NCBI RefSeq assembly: GCF_907164915.1
Contig: NC_061863.1
Coordinates: 42,567,382-42,631,381 of the forward strand
Reading direction: 5' to 3'
Origin: Impatiens glandulifera
Taxonomy: Eukaryota > Streptophyta > Magnoliopsida > Ericales > Balsaminaceae
DNA length: 64,000 bases
A program made the translations under genes and the position numbers. Positions 10,291-22,190 of the stretch are shown here, one piece after another. The notes under the pieces are model-generated. The model made no database searches and had not been told where the DNA came from. It saw nothing but the letters and a program-made list of their open reading frames with translations. Every line of letters begins with the position of its first letter. The first letter of the stretch is position 1.

Positions 10291-10804
10291 GACGCTCAAG
10301 TCTAACAGACGATCGCTGGCTCAACAATCTGATCATTCTTATGAACTTTTTCAAGAAGCATCTTACTTTTACTGATTTTTTTATCATCTTCTAAGAGAGA
10401 GAAACATACTTACTGTCTAGCTGAGAGAATATCTTTGAGAATTTTGTAAGTTGAACATAGGTTGTTCTATTCACTAGTGAGATAGCAAGTTCAGTAATCT
10501 GTATTTCATGTAAAGAAGTTAGTGAAATCCTTTCGGTTGTTAGAAGAAGGGGTGATGTAGGAGAGTTTGCTCCGAACATCCTTAAACAACCATGTGTTCT
10601 TTACTTTCTGTCTTTCATCTTTCGTTGGTTCAAAGCTTCAAATCCAAACAAACATTTCCGCACTTAATTGTTTTAAGAGTTTGTGAAGGTTTGTGTAGAA
10701 TAGAAAGAGATATTAATCCCTCACATGATTTCTATCAAACTGTCTGTCATAAGTTGTCAACAATAGTCAGACCTTAGTCTCTATTGATCGCACCGATTCT
10801 AACA

Positions 10805-11475
10805 TAATATACAAATGAGGTTTCGACCTATTGTCAGAAAGGGTTTAATGATGGTAATCGTGTATAATCGATTATCGTACTTATCAACAAATTTGATTTC
10901 TAACGGAATCATATACAAATGATGTCTCAACCTATCGACAAATAAAGTTTTAAGACGGTAATAGTGTAAGAATAGTTACCGCACTTATCAACAAATAGGG
11001 TTTATAACAGAATCATATACAAATAATGTCTCAACCTATTGACATATATAGTTTTATGATGATAATTATATACGAATGATTAGTGCACCTATCAATAGAT
11101 AAGATTTATAATAGAATCGTATACAAATGATGTCTCGGCCTATCGACAAATAGGGTTTTAAGACGATAATCGTGTAAGAACGATTAGCACACCTATCAAC
11201 ATATAGGATTTCTAACGGAATCATATACACATCATGTGTCGACCTATTCACAAATAGGATTTTGTCACGAAGTAGTGTATGAATGATGTCCCGATCTATT
11301 AACAAATAGGATTTTAAATACCTAACTACAATTATAGTTTATAGCATAATCGCATATAAATGATCTATCGCACCTATCAACAAATAGGGTTTATAATACC
11401 TATTCATAAATAGGATTATAAAACGGGATTGTGTACGAACGATCTCTCGTACCTATCAACATATAGGGTTTGGGG
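10805..11475. repeat. 52/104-bp satellite, second block (copy 1)
   Basis: Continuation of the 8198-9316 satellite on the other side of solo LTR-B. The motif CACCT/CACTTATCAA recurs at 10982, 11086 and 11190, a 104-bp period. Units become shorter and more degenerate toward 11475, where unique sequence begins. Confidence 0.88.
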
Positions 11476-12967
11476 AGACTCGATTTACCTATTTTATTTT
11501 ATAGTATCGGTCTTGGCTCTATGCCTCTTAAGGGAATATTTAAACCGAATCTTTGTTTCCCCTCTTTTTTTTCAATCTGTCATTCACAGCTAGTTGAAAT
11601 CCGTCAGTCGACGGTTTAATACTTTATTTATGGACAGATTATTCATGTATTTTGATAAAGAAACATTTTTTTCGTTTCCCCCAGTTCTTATCCTTATTTA
11701 TTGGAATGAACCTTTATCCTTATGAATGAATGGTGATGTTTTTGAATTCGAAACGTATTAGGGGCTAGGCTTTGAACATATTTTCATTCATTTGTGATGA
11801 TTTTTCTTTCATCAAGGAATAAAATTTATTTTCCCCCAATTTTTGAGATATCAATTATAAACTCGATCTCGTGTACAAACGATTATCTAGAATCATAACC
11901 CTAGAGAAAGGTAGTCAACACTTTGACATTTTGATAAATTAGTGCAACTTATTTTTGGTTGCTCAGCCCTGAACCACATCTTTTGAAAGCTAAACTCATT
12001 GCAAAAACATTTGGAAAGGTTTATCACTTTTCAACTTTGGGTTTCATTTGCCATTTTTTCCTCTCTTTTCTTCTTCTGTTGGCTCACGAATATATTTGAT
12101 AGAACTGATACATCCTTTCTCTTGTTGTAGCAATCAAGACTAAAGTCAGAGTGAACAACAAATGGTAATTTCAATACCTCAACCACTTAAGCCATTTTCT
12201 TTTTTCGTTCCCGGGGTATATCTAGTAGAATGAGTACATTTTTATCTTACCATAGCAATCAAGACTAGAATTTGAGTGAGCACGAATGGTAATTTCAATA
12301 TCTCAACCAACACAAAAATATATTTCAATTTCTTTTAGATATTTTGGGGGTTTATTTTGGTTCTCCATTTGGCATTTTCATTATTTTTTTTCTTCCCAAA
12401 GTATGAGTTTCAAACCTCTCATTCTTTTATAAAAGTAACGATGATGTGTCCCTTATTAATTTGAGGCTTTGGGACTCACATTTATGGGGTTTATTAATGT
12501 TATTTTTCTTTCAAAAACCTTCGAGGGAGGGTTACTCTTAAAATAATCGTCTGCAGACGAAAAAGATCTTATGAACATTATCTCTTGAATTGGAGTTAAT
12601 GTGAAATCTTGGGTTTTGTTGATACTATCACTCGAATGGAAGCGATGTTCTTAGATTTACCCCTAAAATCTGACACATTGGCCTTAGGATAACATCAATA
12701 TTTTCTTCATTTCTCAAAAGATTTTATTTCTTTGGAGGAAGTAACTAGGAGTTTTATTAATGTAAGTGAGACCGAGCCCGCATGCATGCAGGTTGCCTAC
12801 GTATCTTCTCTCTTTTATTCTTGTCCTTTTGAGAAGAATTAGATCTTCGTATTTTAGACTTGAGTCCTCTGTCCATGTTGCAAGTTATATAAAACCTGGG
12901 ATTGGATTTTATTGAGATAAACTTCTTTTAAGGTCGAGTTTTAAGTCGTTTTGCCCGTAACTTGATA
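11476..12967 (-). other. Putative 3' region of the Tat-like gypsy (copy 1)
   Basis: No gene. It lies directly downstream of the gypsy integrase end on the minus strand and upstream of the satellite. It holds poly-pyrimidine runs (TTTCCCCCAG about 11677, TTTCCCCCAA about 11830; purine tracts on the minus strand) and an internal near-repeat of about 118 bp (GCAATCAAGACTA about 12130 and 12248). GTTGCCTACGTATC near 12793 resembles a motif I associate with Tat/Ogre LTRs. LTR ends could not be fixed. Confidence 0.45.
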
Positions 12968-13397
12968 TTATACAAAATATCTTTTAACCACATCGAGATT
13001 GCTTGACGCAATGAACTTTTCGCCTTCTAGGTTAGATAAGAGGAAAACTCCTCTAAAGAGGATTTTCTTAACTATGAAGGGTCCTTTCCATTGGGGTCGA
13101 AATTTTCCCCTAAGGTCTAGGAGTTTCCGGGTTCGATTGAGAACTAAATCACTTTCTTTGAGGTTTCTAGGTTTTACCTTCCTATTGAAGGTGTTTGACA
13201 TGCATTTTTGGTAGACATGGGTTTTACACAAAATGTTTAACCATTTGACCTCCATTAATGTTAGTTGATCAAATTGAGATTTGAGCTAGTCTTCTTTAAT
13301 AACATGGCGCTCTAAGAGTACTCTTAAGGTTGGAATCTCAATTTCGATGGGTTGTACGATGTCCATACCATAAACCAAGGAGTAGGGAGTTTCATCT
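12968..13397 (-). pseudogene. Tat-like gypsy integrase C-terminus (copy 1)
   Basis: The minus strand encodes the end of a Ty3/gypsy pol. TPYSLVYGMDIVQPIEIEIP lies next to the right edge, followed by WLNILCKTHVYQKCMSNTFN and the C-terminal motif DLVLNRTRKLLDLRGKFRPQ, WKGPFIVKK and VVKRYFV at the stop. This order is typical of Tat/Athila/Ogre-type integrases, which are followed by long 3' non-coding regions. A stop interrupts the reading near 13275. Everything upstream is cut off by the LTR-A fragment at 13398, so the catalytic core is absent. Confidence 0.75.
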
Positions 13398-13670
13398 TGT
13401 TTGGTCAAATTATTTTGACTAATTGTCAAAGTATTTTGACTAAGGAATTTAGATGATTTGATGAGTTAAAACATAATCTAAGCTGTCTAATTGTTTTTGG
13501 TGCAGGTGTATCAAAAACAGGTTATATAAGACTAAGTCTAAATGAGTTTAATTTGACTGATTGGTTATTAGATAGAAGTTAGACGTGGAGTCTAACACAC
13601 AGAATTAGATGTCCAGTCTAACTAGCGGAGTTAGACGTGCAGTCTAAATAATGGAATTAGACGTGTAGTA
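13398..13670 (+). repeat. LTR-A 5' (U3) fragment, copy 2
   Basis: Starts TGTTTGGTCAAATTATTTTG (the complete LTR at 42958 has TGTTGGG) directly after the gypsy integrase. It runs through the GTGCAGGTGTATC stretch and about five palindromic units, then fuses to the AT-rich block. It is oriented opposite to the LTR-A at 19922-38304, so the composite unit is bounded by inverted LTR 5' ends. It marks the junction between the two duplication copies. Confidence 0.85.
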
Positions 13671-16194
13671 TTAACAATGACCAAAATTTATAGCTAAATC
13701 TCAATTAAGCTTTCTCTCATCTTATATTTTATCATTAATGTATTATATTATTATATTATAGTAATTTAAGATATAGTGTTAATTTGTAAATAATTTTAGT
13801 TAGCAAATATTTATATTAATTGAAGATGTAACGTTTATTTTTTAATAATCACTTACATTAATTTAGGTAGATTATGCTAATTACTTAGTGAATATTATAT
13901 TATTATATTATAGTAATTTAAGATATAGTGTTAATTTGTAAACAATTTTAGTTAGCAAATATTTATATTAATTGAAGATGTCACATTTATGTTTTAATAA
14001 CCACTCACATTAATTTAGATAGATTATGCTAATTATTTAGTGAATATAGTATTGGTTCATCCGTTACAATTATTAGAGTATATAAAACATTCAAACCATT
14101 TATCTTTATATAAATTTGTACAATGGGAGATAAGTGTCACAAGTTTCTTCTATGTTTCATATTTCTTTTTTTTTATAAAATTCTTACTCCTAATCGATTT
14201 TATTATGCTTTTCACTTTATATAACTAATAATATATTGTAAATTAATATCTTTGAATTATATATTTATTTTAATTTTTACATAAAAAGATTTTTGTTATT
14301 TTTTATTCATATTCATAAAATAAATATATTTAATATTTCTTTCAAATTTCTTTTTTTACTTTTATTTAACATTTTATTTCCTTGATGAGTTTTAAAAAAT
14401 TTTAAACATTTTTACTAAATATATTTATAAAAGAAGGTTCATTTATATTTCACAATTAATCTTAATAATATGTTTTAAATCAAAAGCATTCAAAATTGTA
14501 ATTATATATTTATATTTTTTTAATGAATTTTCATTTTCTAATAATTTTTATAAATATGGAAGATTTTAGCATGATTAGTTATTGTGGCCAACATAAAGAT
14601 GTTTATGAAGTCAACAATCAATTGAAAGGTGGAATATATTAATAATTATCTATTAGACTTTATGAATATATTCTTTATATATATATATATATTAAGTTAA
14701 TTTAGAAATATATCTATATATATATTATTTAATTTTTAAACAAACAAAAGATATTTTTATTTTAATATTTATAAAATGAAAGCTTATTTTTATTAAATAA
14801 AGAATTTATTTGATGTTTGTTAAAATTGTACCATGAATATTGTAATTGAATGTTATTGTAAATAAAAATAAAATTATGCTTGTCTTTCATAAATTTTATA
14901 ATGTTTAGGCCCAAAATATATTTTTAGAATAGAATAGTTTTATTAAGAAAACAAGTAAATGTTATATATTATTTTACATTTTCTAAAATGACATTTCAAT
15001 TTATATTATATAATATTTGTTTAAATTAAAAATAATTATGCTTATTCTTAATTAATTATTTGATTTGTGACCGATATAACTAAAGAATTCAAATGGGCAG
15101 GGAATAAAAATTAACTTTAATAATTGTCGATTGAATGACAATTGTTGCGTAGGTTTATTGCACCAAGAATGTTACCTGCTGCTCTAGCTAATTGTCCACC
15201 CATAAGAGATATGTTTACAAAACTGTCATTAATATTTTCTTTAAATAAGATGATAATTAATTATCATGATTCAAATAAAATGATGTAACAAAAATCAATT
15301 AGAAAAAATATTATATTGATTTAATTTATACCATGTTTACAAATTATCAAAAATTATCATTAATATTTTTATTAAATAAATATTTATAAATTTTACAAAA
15401 TATTGATTAGTTTTTATATGTACAAATTTTTTACATAATTGATTACTAAAATAAAAATTGTGATACTAAAGAATTTTAAATGTTAATAATATTAAAAATA
15501 ATAATTTATAATTAAATATTTATTTTACTAAAGTATTTAAGTGAATGTATTATAAGTTAAGATATAAATAACCATAATAATCTTATTTTGATATTTTATT
15601 ATATATTTGAATTAAAATTTTAATTTTAAGACTCAAATGTTAAATTACTTTACTAATTAATAACTCAATATTTGTATTCATTCAAGAAAATGTCTAACGT
15701 ATTTGTTTTTTGAAAAACACGACTCCGGTTTTAGTTGGGTTAATTTTACACCAATTGCATTCTATTCTATTATAATTTTAATTTAAGATAATGAGTTAAT
15801 TAATTCATAGTTAGTATAAATAATTTTAATTAACAAATATTTAAATTAATATAAAAGGTATGTATATTCGATAAGAAAAATAATAAACTCAACGAAAAAA
15901 CAGAAAAAAACAAGATCACGAATCGATGTGACATGCCATGTGGGTAGGAGAGTGTTTAAAAATGTCCCGAAACGCTCATTTTGGGTCCTGAAACACAAGT
16001 GAATAGGAGGGAGAAAATTAAAAATATCTTTTTCGTTGAATTTATCGTTCCTCGTTTGGTAAACTATATAGGTTAGATACTGACGCGATTCTCAAATATA
16101 AAATAATCTTATAGATATATATATTCTATATATAATACATTTGCGCCTATTAAATTATAAACTTGAATAAATAGTGGTTATAACAAATATATTC
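13671..16194. other. AT-rich non-coding block, copy 2
   Basis: Counterpart of 179-2671, including the 152-bp doublet. No coding frame of note. Differences from copy 1 include about 27 extra bases near 15175-15200 and scattered substitutions. It ends at the same broken point in the Copia-A reverse transcriptase. Confidence 0.6.
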
Positions 16195-16957
16195 AGAGGA
16201 GCTCATAGGAGTGGCTGCAGCAGAGCAGTTCTTCATCCCGAACTTCTTTAGCAACTCTTTGGTATACTTGACCTGATTGATGAAGGTTCCTTTTTCCAGC
16301 TGACGAACTTGAAGACCGAGAAAGAAAGTTAATTTTCCCATCATGCTCATTTCAAATATATCCTGCATCATCTTTGCAATTTTTTCACACAATTTGGGAT
16401 TAGTTGATCCAAATATAATATCATCTACATATATTTGAACAAACAGAATGTGAGAATCTTTATTGAATCTAAACAATGTTTTATCCACAGTTCCAATAAC
16501 AAAGTCATGATCAAATAGAAATTCAGTCAAAATGTCAAACCAAGCTCTAGGAGCTTGTTTTAGACCATATAAAGCTTTATCAAGTTTAAAAAACATGATT
16601 TGGTAAAGTGTGATCAACAAAACCAGGAGGTTGCTCAACATAGACATCTTTAGTTAATTTACAATTTAAAAATGCACTCTTCATATCCATTTGAAAAACT
16701 TTAAAATTTTTAAATGATGCATAAGCCAGGAAGATTCTAATTGCCTCAAGTCTTGCTACAGGTGCAAAAGACTCATCAAAGTCGATACCTTCTTCTTGTC
16801 TGTATCCTTGAGCAACTAAACGGACTTTGTTTCTAATAACTAAGCCATCTTCACTAAGCTTATTTCTAAATACCCATTTTGTTCCTATGACTGACTGATC
16901 AGTTGGTATAAGAGTTAGATGCTACACTTTATTCCTCACAAATTGGTTTAACTCCTC
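16195..16957 (-). pseudogene. Copia-A reverse transcriptase, broken (copy 2)
   Basis: Same domain as 2672-3431: [21 protein letters not shown] catalytic box and FFLGLQVRQLEKGTF in the frame 16150-16647. The upstream palm piece ([15 protein letters not shown]; one residue of the usual [10 protein letters not shown] box changed) lies in another frame at about 16650-16950. The coding sequence again stops just after TPMSSS, followed by codons from the AT-rich block. A stop at about 16957 (AM-stop) separates it from the integrase linker, as in copy 1, so that stop is older than the duplication. Confidence 0.86.
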
Positions 16958-18221
16958 CTACATAGCATTGATACAATCTGGATCAACCACTGCTTCACCA
17001 ATTTTCTTAGGTTCAATTTGAGAAATAAAGGAGGAATTGGCCATTTCATCCATCAATTGTCGTCTTGTCCTTCGAGGAGAAAAAGGATTTCCAATGATCA
17101 ATTCTGGTGGATGATTCGTGTTCCATTTGATGTTGGATCCAAAGGGATTGGTTGTCTGAATAGATGACACCGCGACGTCAGAACTCTCAACAGATTGTTG
17201 AATAGGAGTTTGTACGTCTGGTTGAATTTCAATCGGATCAGCCACAGGATCAGACAACGACAACCGTTTGTCAAGAGCTTCTTTCTCACTAACAGAATCA
17301 AGACTCGTCGCTTCTAGTCTGTCAGCAAGGTCAATGGGATCGATGGAGTTACTCTCAACAGGCTCATCAAAGACAACATAAAGAGATTCCTCAACAGTTT
17401 GAGTTCTGTTGTTAAATACTCTATAAGCCTTGCTTATTGAGGAATATCCCAACATGAATCCCTCGTCTGCTTTAGCATCAAAAGAGGTCAAATAAACTTT
17501 TCCATTATTATGAATAAAATATTTACACCCGAATACTTTGAAGTAAGAAATTGTGGGAATTCTCCCGTAATACAGTTCATAGGGAGTTTTATCAAAACAT
17601 TTGTTAATTATTGATCGATTTTGTGTGTAACAAGTAGTGTTTATGGTTTCTGCCCGGAGCCTCTTAGGAACGTCTGACTCATCTAGCATGGATCTCGCAG
17701 CTTCCTTCAGAGTCCTCACTCTTCTCTCAGCAATTCTATTATGCTGTGGAGTTCTGACACTAGACAACTCGTGCCTAATCCCAAACTCCTCGAGATAAGT
17801 GGAAAGGAATCTGTTTGTGAACTAAGTTCCCTAGTCACTTCTAATACAAAGAATGTTCAAAGATTTCTGATTCTGAATTCTTTTAAATATTCTAATCAAG
17901 TTTTCAGCAGTTTTATCCTTTGATGGTAAAAATGTTATCCATGTAAACCGTGAAAAATCATCAATAACAATTAGGGAAAATCTCATTCCTCCTATGTTTT
18001 TTTACAGGAATTGGACCAAATAGATCCATGTGTAACAATTCTAAGCAACGACTGGATTGAGATTTCCCTTTACTTTTGAACGATGATCTGCCATGTTTGC
18101 CTAACTAGCAAGCAAGACAGACCTTGTCCTTAACAAACTGTAATTTAGGTAATCCAATAACTAAATTGTTTGAACAAATGTTGTTAATGGTTTTGATTAT
18201 CAAATGGTTCAGCCTTTTATG
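16958..18221 (-). pseudogene. Copia-A integrase, broken (copy 2)
   Basis: The frame 16958-17767 begins inside the integrase core at SSVRTPQHNRIAERRVRTLK (the catalytic Glu region). It continues through NTTCYTQNRSI, FKVFGCKYFIHNNGKVYL and GYSSISKAYRVF to the FSPRRTRRQ and FISQIEPKKIGEA linker. The upstream core with HMDLFGPIP lies at about 17800-18060 with a frameshift in the ...CKNIGGM stretch and a stop before the second Asp motif. The C-terminal half is better preserved than in copy 1, where extra bases split this frame. Confidence 0.84.
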
Positions 18222-18635
18222 TCATAACCATTTCTGGTCATTCTTGGCAATCATGCACATAGGATCAAAAAATTCTTTTTGCCAATTCATTTTGTATGAG
18301 TTTCCTACTCTACTACCAGTTAATAAAGTATTACCATGTTGATCTTTAACTAGACATGAATGAGTTTGAAAATCAACTGACAAACAATTATCACATAACT
18401 GACTAATACTGATCAAATTATAGCACAAATTGTCTACAAGTAACACGTCTTTGATGGTTAGATTACCATGGATAATCTTACCCTTACCCATGGTCTTACC
18501 CTTCTTGTTATCACCAAAAGTGATTTTAGGTCCAGAACAATTTCCTATATCGGTGAGAATTCGTCTGTTTCCTGTCATATGCCTAGAACAACCGCTATCA
18601 AGATACCAAACAGATTCCTCTAGGCCATCATTCAC
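18222..18635 (-). pseudogene. Copia-A protease and pre-integrase segment (copy 2)
   Basis: 137 codons, collinear with 4696-5109. The catalytic block WYLDSGCSRHMTG is intact at residues 10-22, followed by FGDNKKGKTMGKGKI, LISISQLCD and MIAKNDQKWL, then a stop. It is isolated by stops on both sides, so it could not be made as part of a Gag-Pol polyprotein. Confidence 0.85.
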
Positions 18636-18716
18636 TTGTACCTACACAAAATAATATTTACAATCTTTTGGTACCCACATTCAATTGGGTCCTCGGTCAA
18701 TCAGTCCTTTAGGAAT

Positions 18717-19872
18717 TCATATTTGAGATATTCTGATGGATTTCCCATTTTGTGTCGTGATTAATGCGTATGATTTTGACATAACAGGCGCCTTCCTGCT
18801 AGCCTCTAAACCATTAGCTTTTGAAGAAGATTTTCTTTTAAAACTCCTTGACTTTGAGTCAGGTATTAGATTGCCAGACCTACTATCTTCTTCTAACTTA
18901 TTTTTCATCCAGCTGACAGTCGGAGGAACATAAGTTATTTCATTCTTCAAAGCTACCTCTTCATGAATGGGGTCAGATTAAATATCAGTTAAACTCATTT
19001 TAACAAAGCTTATTGGATTAAGCTTGTTATTTGTTGAGTTTGACTTTTTGCAGGACTAGTTTGGGTCATTGCCATCAAATCCCAAACCGGATCTAGATCC
19101 AGCAGGTTTTAACATGCTAATCTGATGTTTGACAGCTTCTCTAAACATCGTCCAAGCACTAACAACATAACTTAACCTTTTATTTTCAGATGAAAGAGTT
19201 TGAATCTGTTCCTTGAGCATCTCATTCTCGGATGAGATCTCTACTACGTTCTTTTCAAAAATATTTGATTTAGAAGTTTTGTGAGAGGAAGAGATATTTG
19301 CTTCATATTTCACTTTCATTTCATAAAAGGAGTCTGATAACTTCTTGTACTCAATGGCCATTTCATTGAGTTCAGTAGTTAACTCTTCGTTGGTAAATTC
19401 TGGTGGGGAAGCATCATTTACCTTAGGTTGATCGTCTATTATCAAGAAAGTTACAGTTTTAGTATCCTTTTCATCGGGAGAATCTTCTTAATCGATGTCT
19501 GCCCATTTGGATTTCTTTTCAACAAACATGAAAACTTTCTAATCCTTCTGATTCTTCTTGACTTGAACATTTCGACCATAGATTTGAGTCAGCATCTCCC
19601 ATAATTTTTTAGTAGAGGAACAGGATTTGATCTCGTAGAATATGTTCATGTTGATCGATTGATACATAATATTTTTGGCCACATTATCCAGATTGTTGGA
19701 CACCTTATCTTCAGTAGTCCACTCACATATTGGTTTCGTAATTTTTATGGGACCATCAGTAATGATATTCCACATATCATAATCAAGAGCAGCCAGATGC
19801 GCTTGCATTCAAATTATCCAATAGTCATAGTTATCTCTTGACAGAATAGGGATCTCATTGATGATAGACATG
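18717..19872 (-). pseudogene. Copia-A gag, internally deleted and broken (copy 2)
   Basis: Collinear with the 384-codon gag of copy 1, but with stops after WII (near 19809), after the QKD stretch and in the SEDS stretch, and a stop upstream of the ...MKNEITYVPPTVSWMKNKL part. It has the same internal deletion that removes the UBN2-like core and CCHC knuckle. A coiled-coil-like stretch (EISSENEMLKEQIQTLSSEN) is kept. The end again shows ISQI followed by TGA. Confidence 0.82.
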
Positions 19873-19907
19873 ATTCAGGACCTTTATGCTTGAGAATAGA
19901 AAATAAA

Positions 19908-19919
19908 GCTCTGATACGA
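19908..19919 (-). promoter_or_regulatory. Primer binding site, Copia-A copy 2
   Basis: The minus strand reads TCGTATCAGAGC, matching the initiator-Met tRNA complement except at one base, 2 bp inside the LTR end. Confidence 0.82.
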
Positions 19920-19921
19920 AT

Positions 19922-20492
19922 TGAGAGTACCGGCTTAATCAATAGAGACAGGGGTAAAGTTATTGATAAAGGCTTAGGAAAAACGGTTTAATAGAAATCC
20001 CGTTAAGGATTTAAATCACTTTCTATTATGCGCAACCCTTGCAAACACTTAAAACAGAATCAAGTGCGGAACTATTTGCTTAGTTTTGATGCTTAGGATA
20101 AAAAATGAGAAGATGATTGAATGAAAAAGAAACAACAGTTTGTTTATGGATGTTCGGAGCAAACTCTCCTACGTCACTCCTTCTTCCAACCACCAGAAGG
20201 ATTTACTATAATATGCTTTGAATCAAATACAGTTGCACGAATAGCTCACTGTTGAACAGAACAAACTATGTTCACCTTACAATATGATGAAGAATATCAC
20301 TTAGCTAAAACAATGCTATGATTCTAACTCTCTCTTGATTAACACACAATAAAGCAAGAAAGCAACTAACAGTTTGTAAGTTTTCGTATCTCTCAATGTT
20401 CTGAAAATTGTTTAGCAGCTCGATCGTTGTCCTTGAGATTCTTTAAATAAGGAGCAAGTACCAACAGTCTAATCTTCAATTAATGACACGTA
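19922..20492 (-). repeat. LTR-A (copy 2), R/U5 segment
   Basis: Matches 6396-6965 of copy 1, from the LTR end at the primer site to GACACGTA, where the chromovirus LTR begins. It includes the TATA-like CTTTAAATAAGGAG. The upstream element reads CCAACAGTC instead of CCAACGGTC. Confidence 0.88.
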
Positions 20493-20914
20493 TGTCACGG
20501 GCTAAAAGTAGATCCGTGTGGCACTAAGTTAGATCGAAGAGATTCTAACTTAGTAAGCCTTTTTTGAAACAAGAAAACTCAATGCAAGAATACTTAGAAA
20601 GAGAAACAAAGCTTTGAGAATAAGAATTGTATTCCACTACAACTTTACAAGGTGTGACTACATGTATTTATAGGTAAATTACAAATAAAGCATTAAATGC
20701 ATTAATGATGGATAGGTGGATGGTGGGTAAGGAGAAAGCATTAAATGCATTAATGATGGGTAGGTGGAGTGTGGATAAGACTTTAAGATTGAGTGTGGTT
20801 TTGGTTAAGTCTTGTTTGGTTGTTCCTTCACTCTTCTCCCTTCTTGGATCTGGTCCATGACTTGCTGGACCTCTAATCCTCTTGATTGGGTCCTCCCACT
20901 AATGGGCCGTGACA
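20493..20914 (-). repeat. Chromovirus 3' LTR, 422 bp
   Basis: Bounded by TGTCACGG at 20493 and CCGTGACA at 20907-20914, an 8-bp terminal inverted repeat typical of LTR ends. It contains a repeated AAAGCATTAAATGCATTAAT block (about 20685 and 20737) and a TATTTATAGG stretch. It is followed on the gene side by a purine tract. Confidence 0.85.
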
Positions 20915-20928
20915 TACTCCCCCACCTA
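20915..20928 (-). promoter_or_regulatory. Polypurine tract of the chromovirus
   Basis: The minus strand reads TAGGTGGGGGAGTA directly before the LTR start TGTCACGG. This is the expected plus-strand primer for reverse transcription. Confidence 0.85.
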
Positions 20929-21257
20929 AGTCGTGGCCGCCCTCGGCTCGACCTTGGACCGGTATTCTGCGATCTTCTTCTTGAATTGCCACAAATGGTC
21001 TTCTTTTTCCCAACTACTCTCGGCATCGGGAAGGTCTTTCCATCGTAGACGTAAGGGGGAACACCCCTTCTTCTAATTGCTTTATGCAATATAATTTCCT
21101 TGATATCCTTGTCGAAGGATGTCGTGACGGCCGTTGCTTCTCGATTGGATTGTCCCCTCTCTACATTCTCCGTATCCTCGTGAAATGGTTTAACTTTACT
21201 TATGTGGAATACCGGATGGATCTTTAGTTTGGGCGACAACTCCAATCGATATGCCAC
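20929..21257 (-). pseudogene. Chromovirus integrase tail with frameshifted chromodomain
   Basis: The frame starts with YRLELSPKLKIHPVFHISKVKPF, the usual end of a gypsy integrase before a chromodomain, then RRRGVPPYVYDGK. From about 21045 a one-base frameshift moves the chromodomain into another frame, where SSWEKEDHLWQFKKKIAEYR can be read, followed by a stop close to the purine tract. The chromodomain guides integration toward modified histones in chromoviruses. Here the open frame instead reads an unrelated Arg-rich tail, so the domain would not be made. Confidence 0.78.
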
Positions 21258-21260
21258 CTT

Positions 21261-22190
21261 TCACACGCGTGCCTCGATTGTGAATGGTCCTTCGTATCTA
21301 CATACAAGCCCCTTGTGCACAGATCGTAGAGACTTGAATTGTTGTGGAAGTAACTTCACAATTACTTTGTCCCCCACCTCGAATTCGACTGCCCGCCTTT
21401 TTTGGTCCGCCCACTTCTTCATTTTCCTGGAGGCCTTATCTAAGGACGCTCGCGCAAGATCTGCCTCTTCTCCTAAGGATTTGGCAAATGTATAGGCGGA
21501 CGGGCTTTGACCTGCATAACCGGTCGCCAAACATTGCGGAGTCGGTGGTTGCCTCCCTGTCGCTAGTTCGAACGGACTGCGCCCAGTTGATTCACTCTTT
21601 TGCAAATTATATGAGAACTGTGCCGTATCCGGAAGTCTGCTCCAGTCCTTTTGGTTGGCGCTTACGTAATGTCTCAGATATAATTCTAGCAAGGCATTGA
21701 CCCTTTCTGTCTGTCCATCGGTTTGTGGGTGGAAGCTGGTTGAGAATGCTAAGTTGGTGCCCATCAACTTGAACAACTCCGACCAAAATTTCCCAGTGAA
21801 GCGAGGATCTCTATCGCTGACGATCGTCTTTGGTACTCCCCAATGCTTCACAATGTGTTTCAAGAACAACTTGACTGTATTGACAGCTGTGACGTCGGAT
21901 GGTGCCGGAATAAAAGTTCCATACTTAGAAAAGCGATCAACCACCACTATGATTGACCCGTACCTATCGGACTTGGGTAGTGTTGTGATATAATCCATCT
22001 AGATGCTTTCGAATGGATGTTCCGGTACTGGTAATGGTTGGAGCAAACCGCCTGGTTGACGTTGTTCGATCTTGACTTGTTGGAAAATAAGACAAGTCCG
22101 TACATAAGTTTCCACGTCATCCCGCATTTTGGGCCAATAATATGATTCCTCCATCAGCGCCATGGTGCGGTGCATTCCTGGGTGACCCGC
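21261..22190 (-). pseudogene. Chromovirus integrase
   Basis: Zinc-binding and core regions of a gypsy integrase. The segment at 21999-22190 holds AGHPGMHRTMALMEESYYWP and the C-x2-C part (CLIFQQ in place of the usual CxxCQ). The main frame 21261-21998 has MDYITTLPKS (first Asp), TIVSDRDPRFTGKFW (second Asp) and HPQTDGQTERVNALLE (Glu), so the DDE set is visible. It continues through KKWADQKRR and FEVGDKVIVKL. A stop before MDYITTL (ATCTAG on the + strand) and one before the chromodomain part break it. Confidence 0.88.

Larger units (their letters stand above)
9317..10804 (+). mobile_element. Solo LTR-B (copy 1)
   Basis: A 1.49-kb LTR starting TGTTGGGTCAAATTATTTTG and ending GCACCGATTCTAACA, flanked by a perfect 5-bp target duplication TAATA (9312-9316 and 10805-10809). 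No internal region is present, so it arose by LTR-LTR recombination. It is homologous to the LTR at 52597-54362. U3 has a 29-bp palindromic array, then the CCGTTGG/TATA promoter, then R/U5. The identical insertion with the same TAATA sits at 38933-40447, so it came before the segmental duplication. Confidence 0.92.

Noticed and set aside
15171..15200. Plastid rpl2-like piece (minus strand encodes GGQLARAAG) present in copy 2 but not copy 1 of the AT-rich block
   Set aside because: Only about ten residues match what I recall of ribosomal protein L2, and the surrounding sequence does not continue the match. Too short to call organelle DNA.
21202..21993. Several + strand open frames of about 100 codons opposite the chromovirus integrase
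   Set aside because: They are antisense shadows of a GC-rich coding region; the minus-strand frames carry clear integrase motifs.
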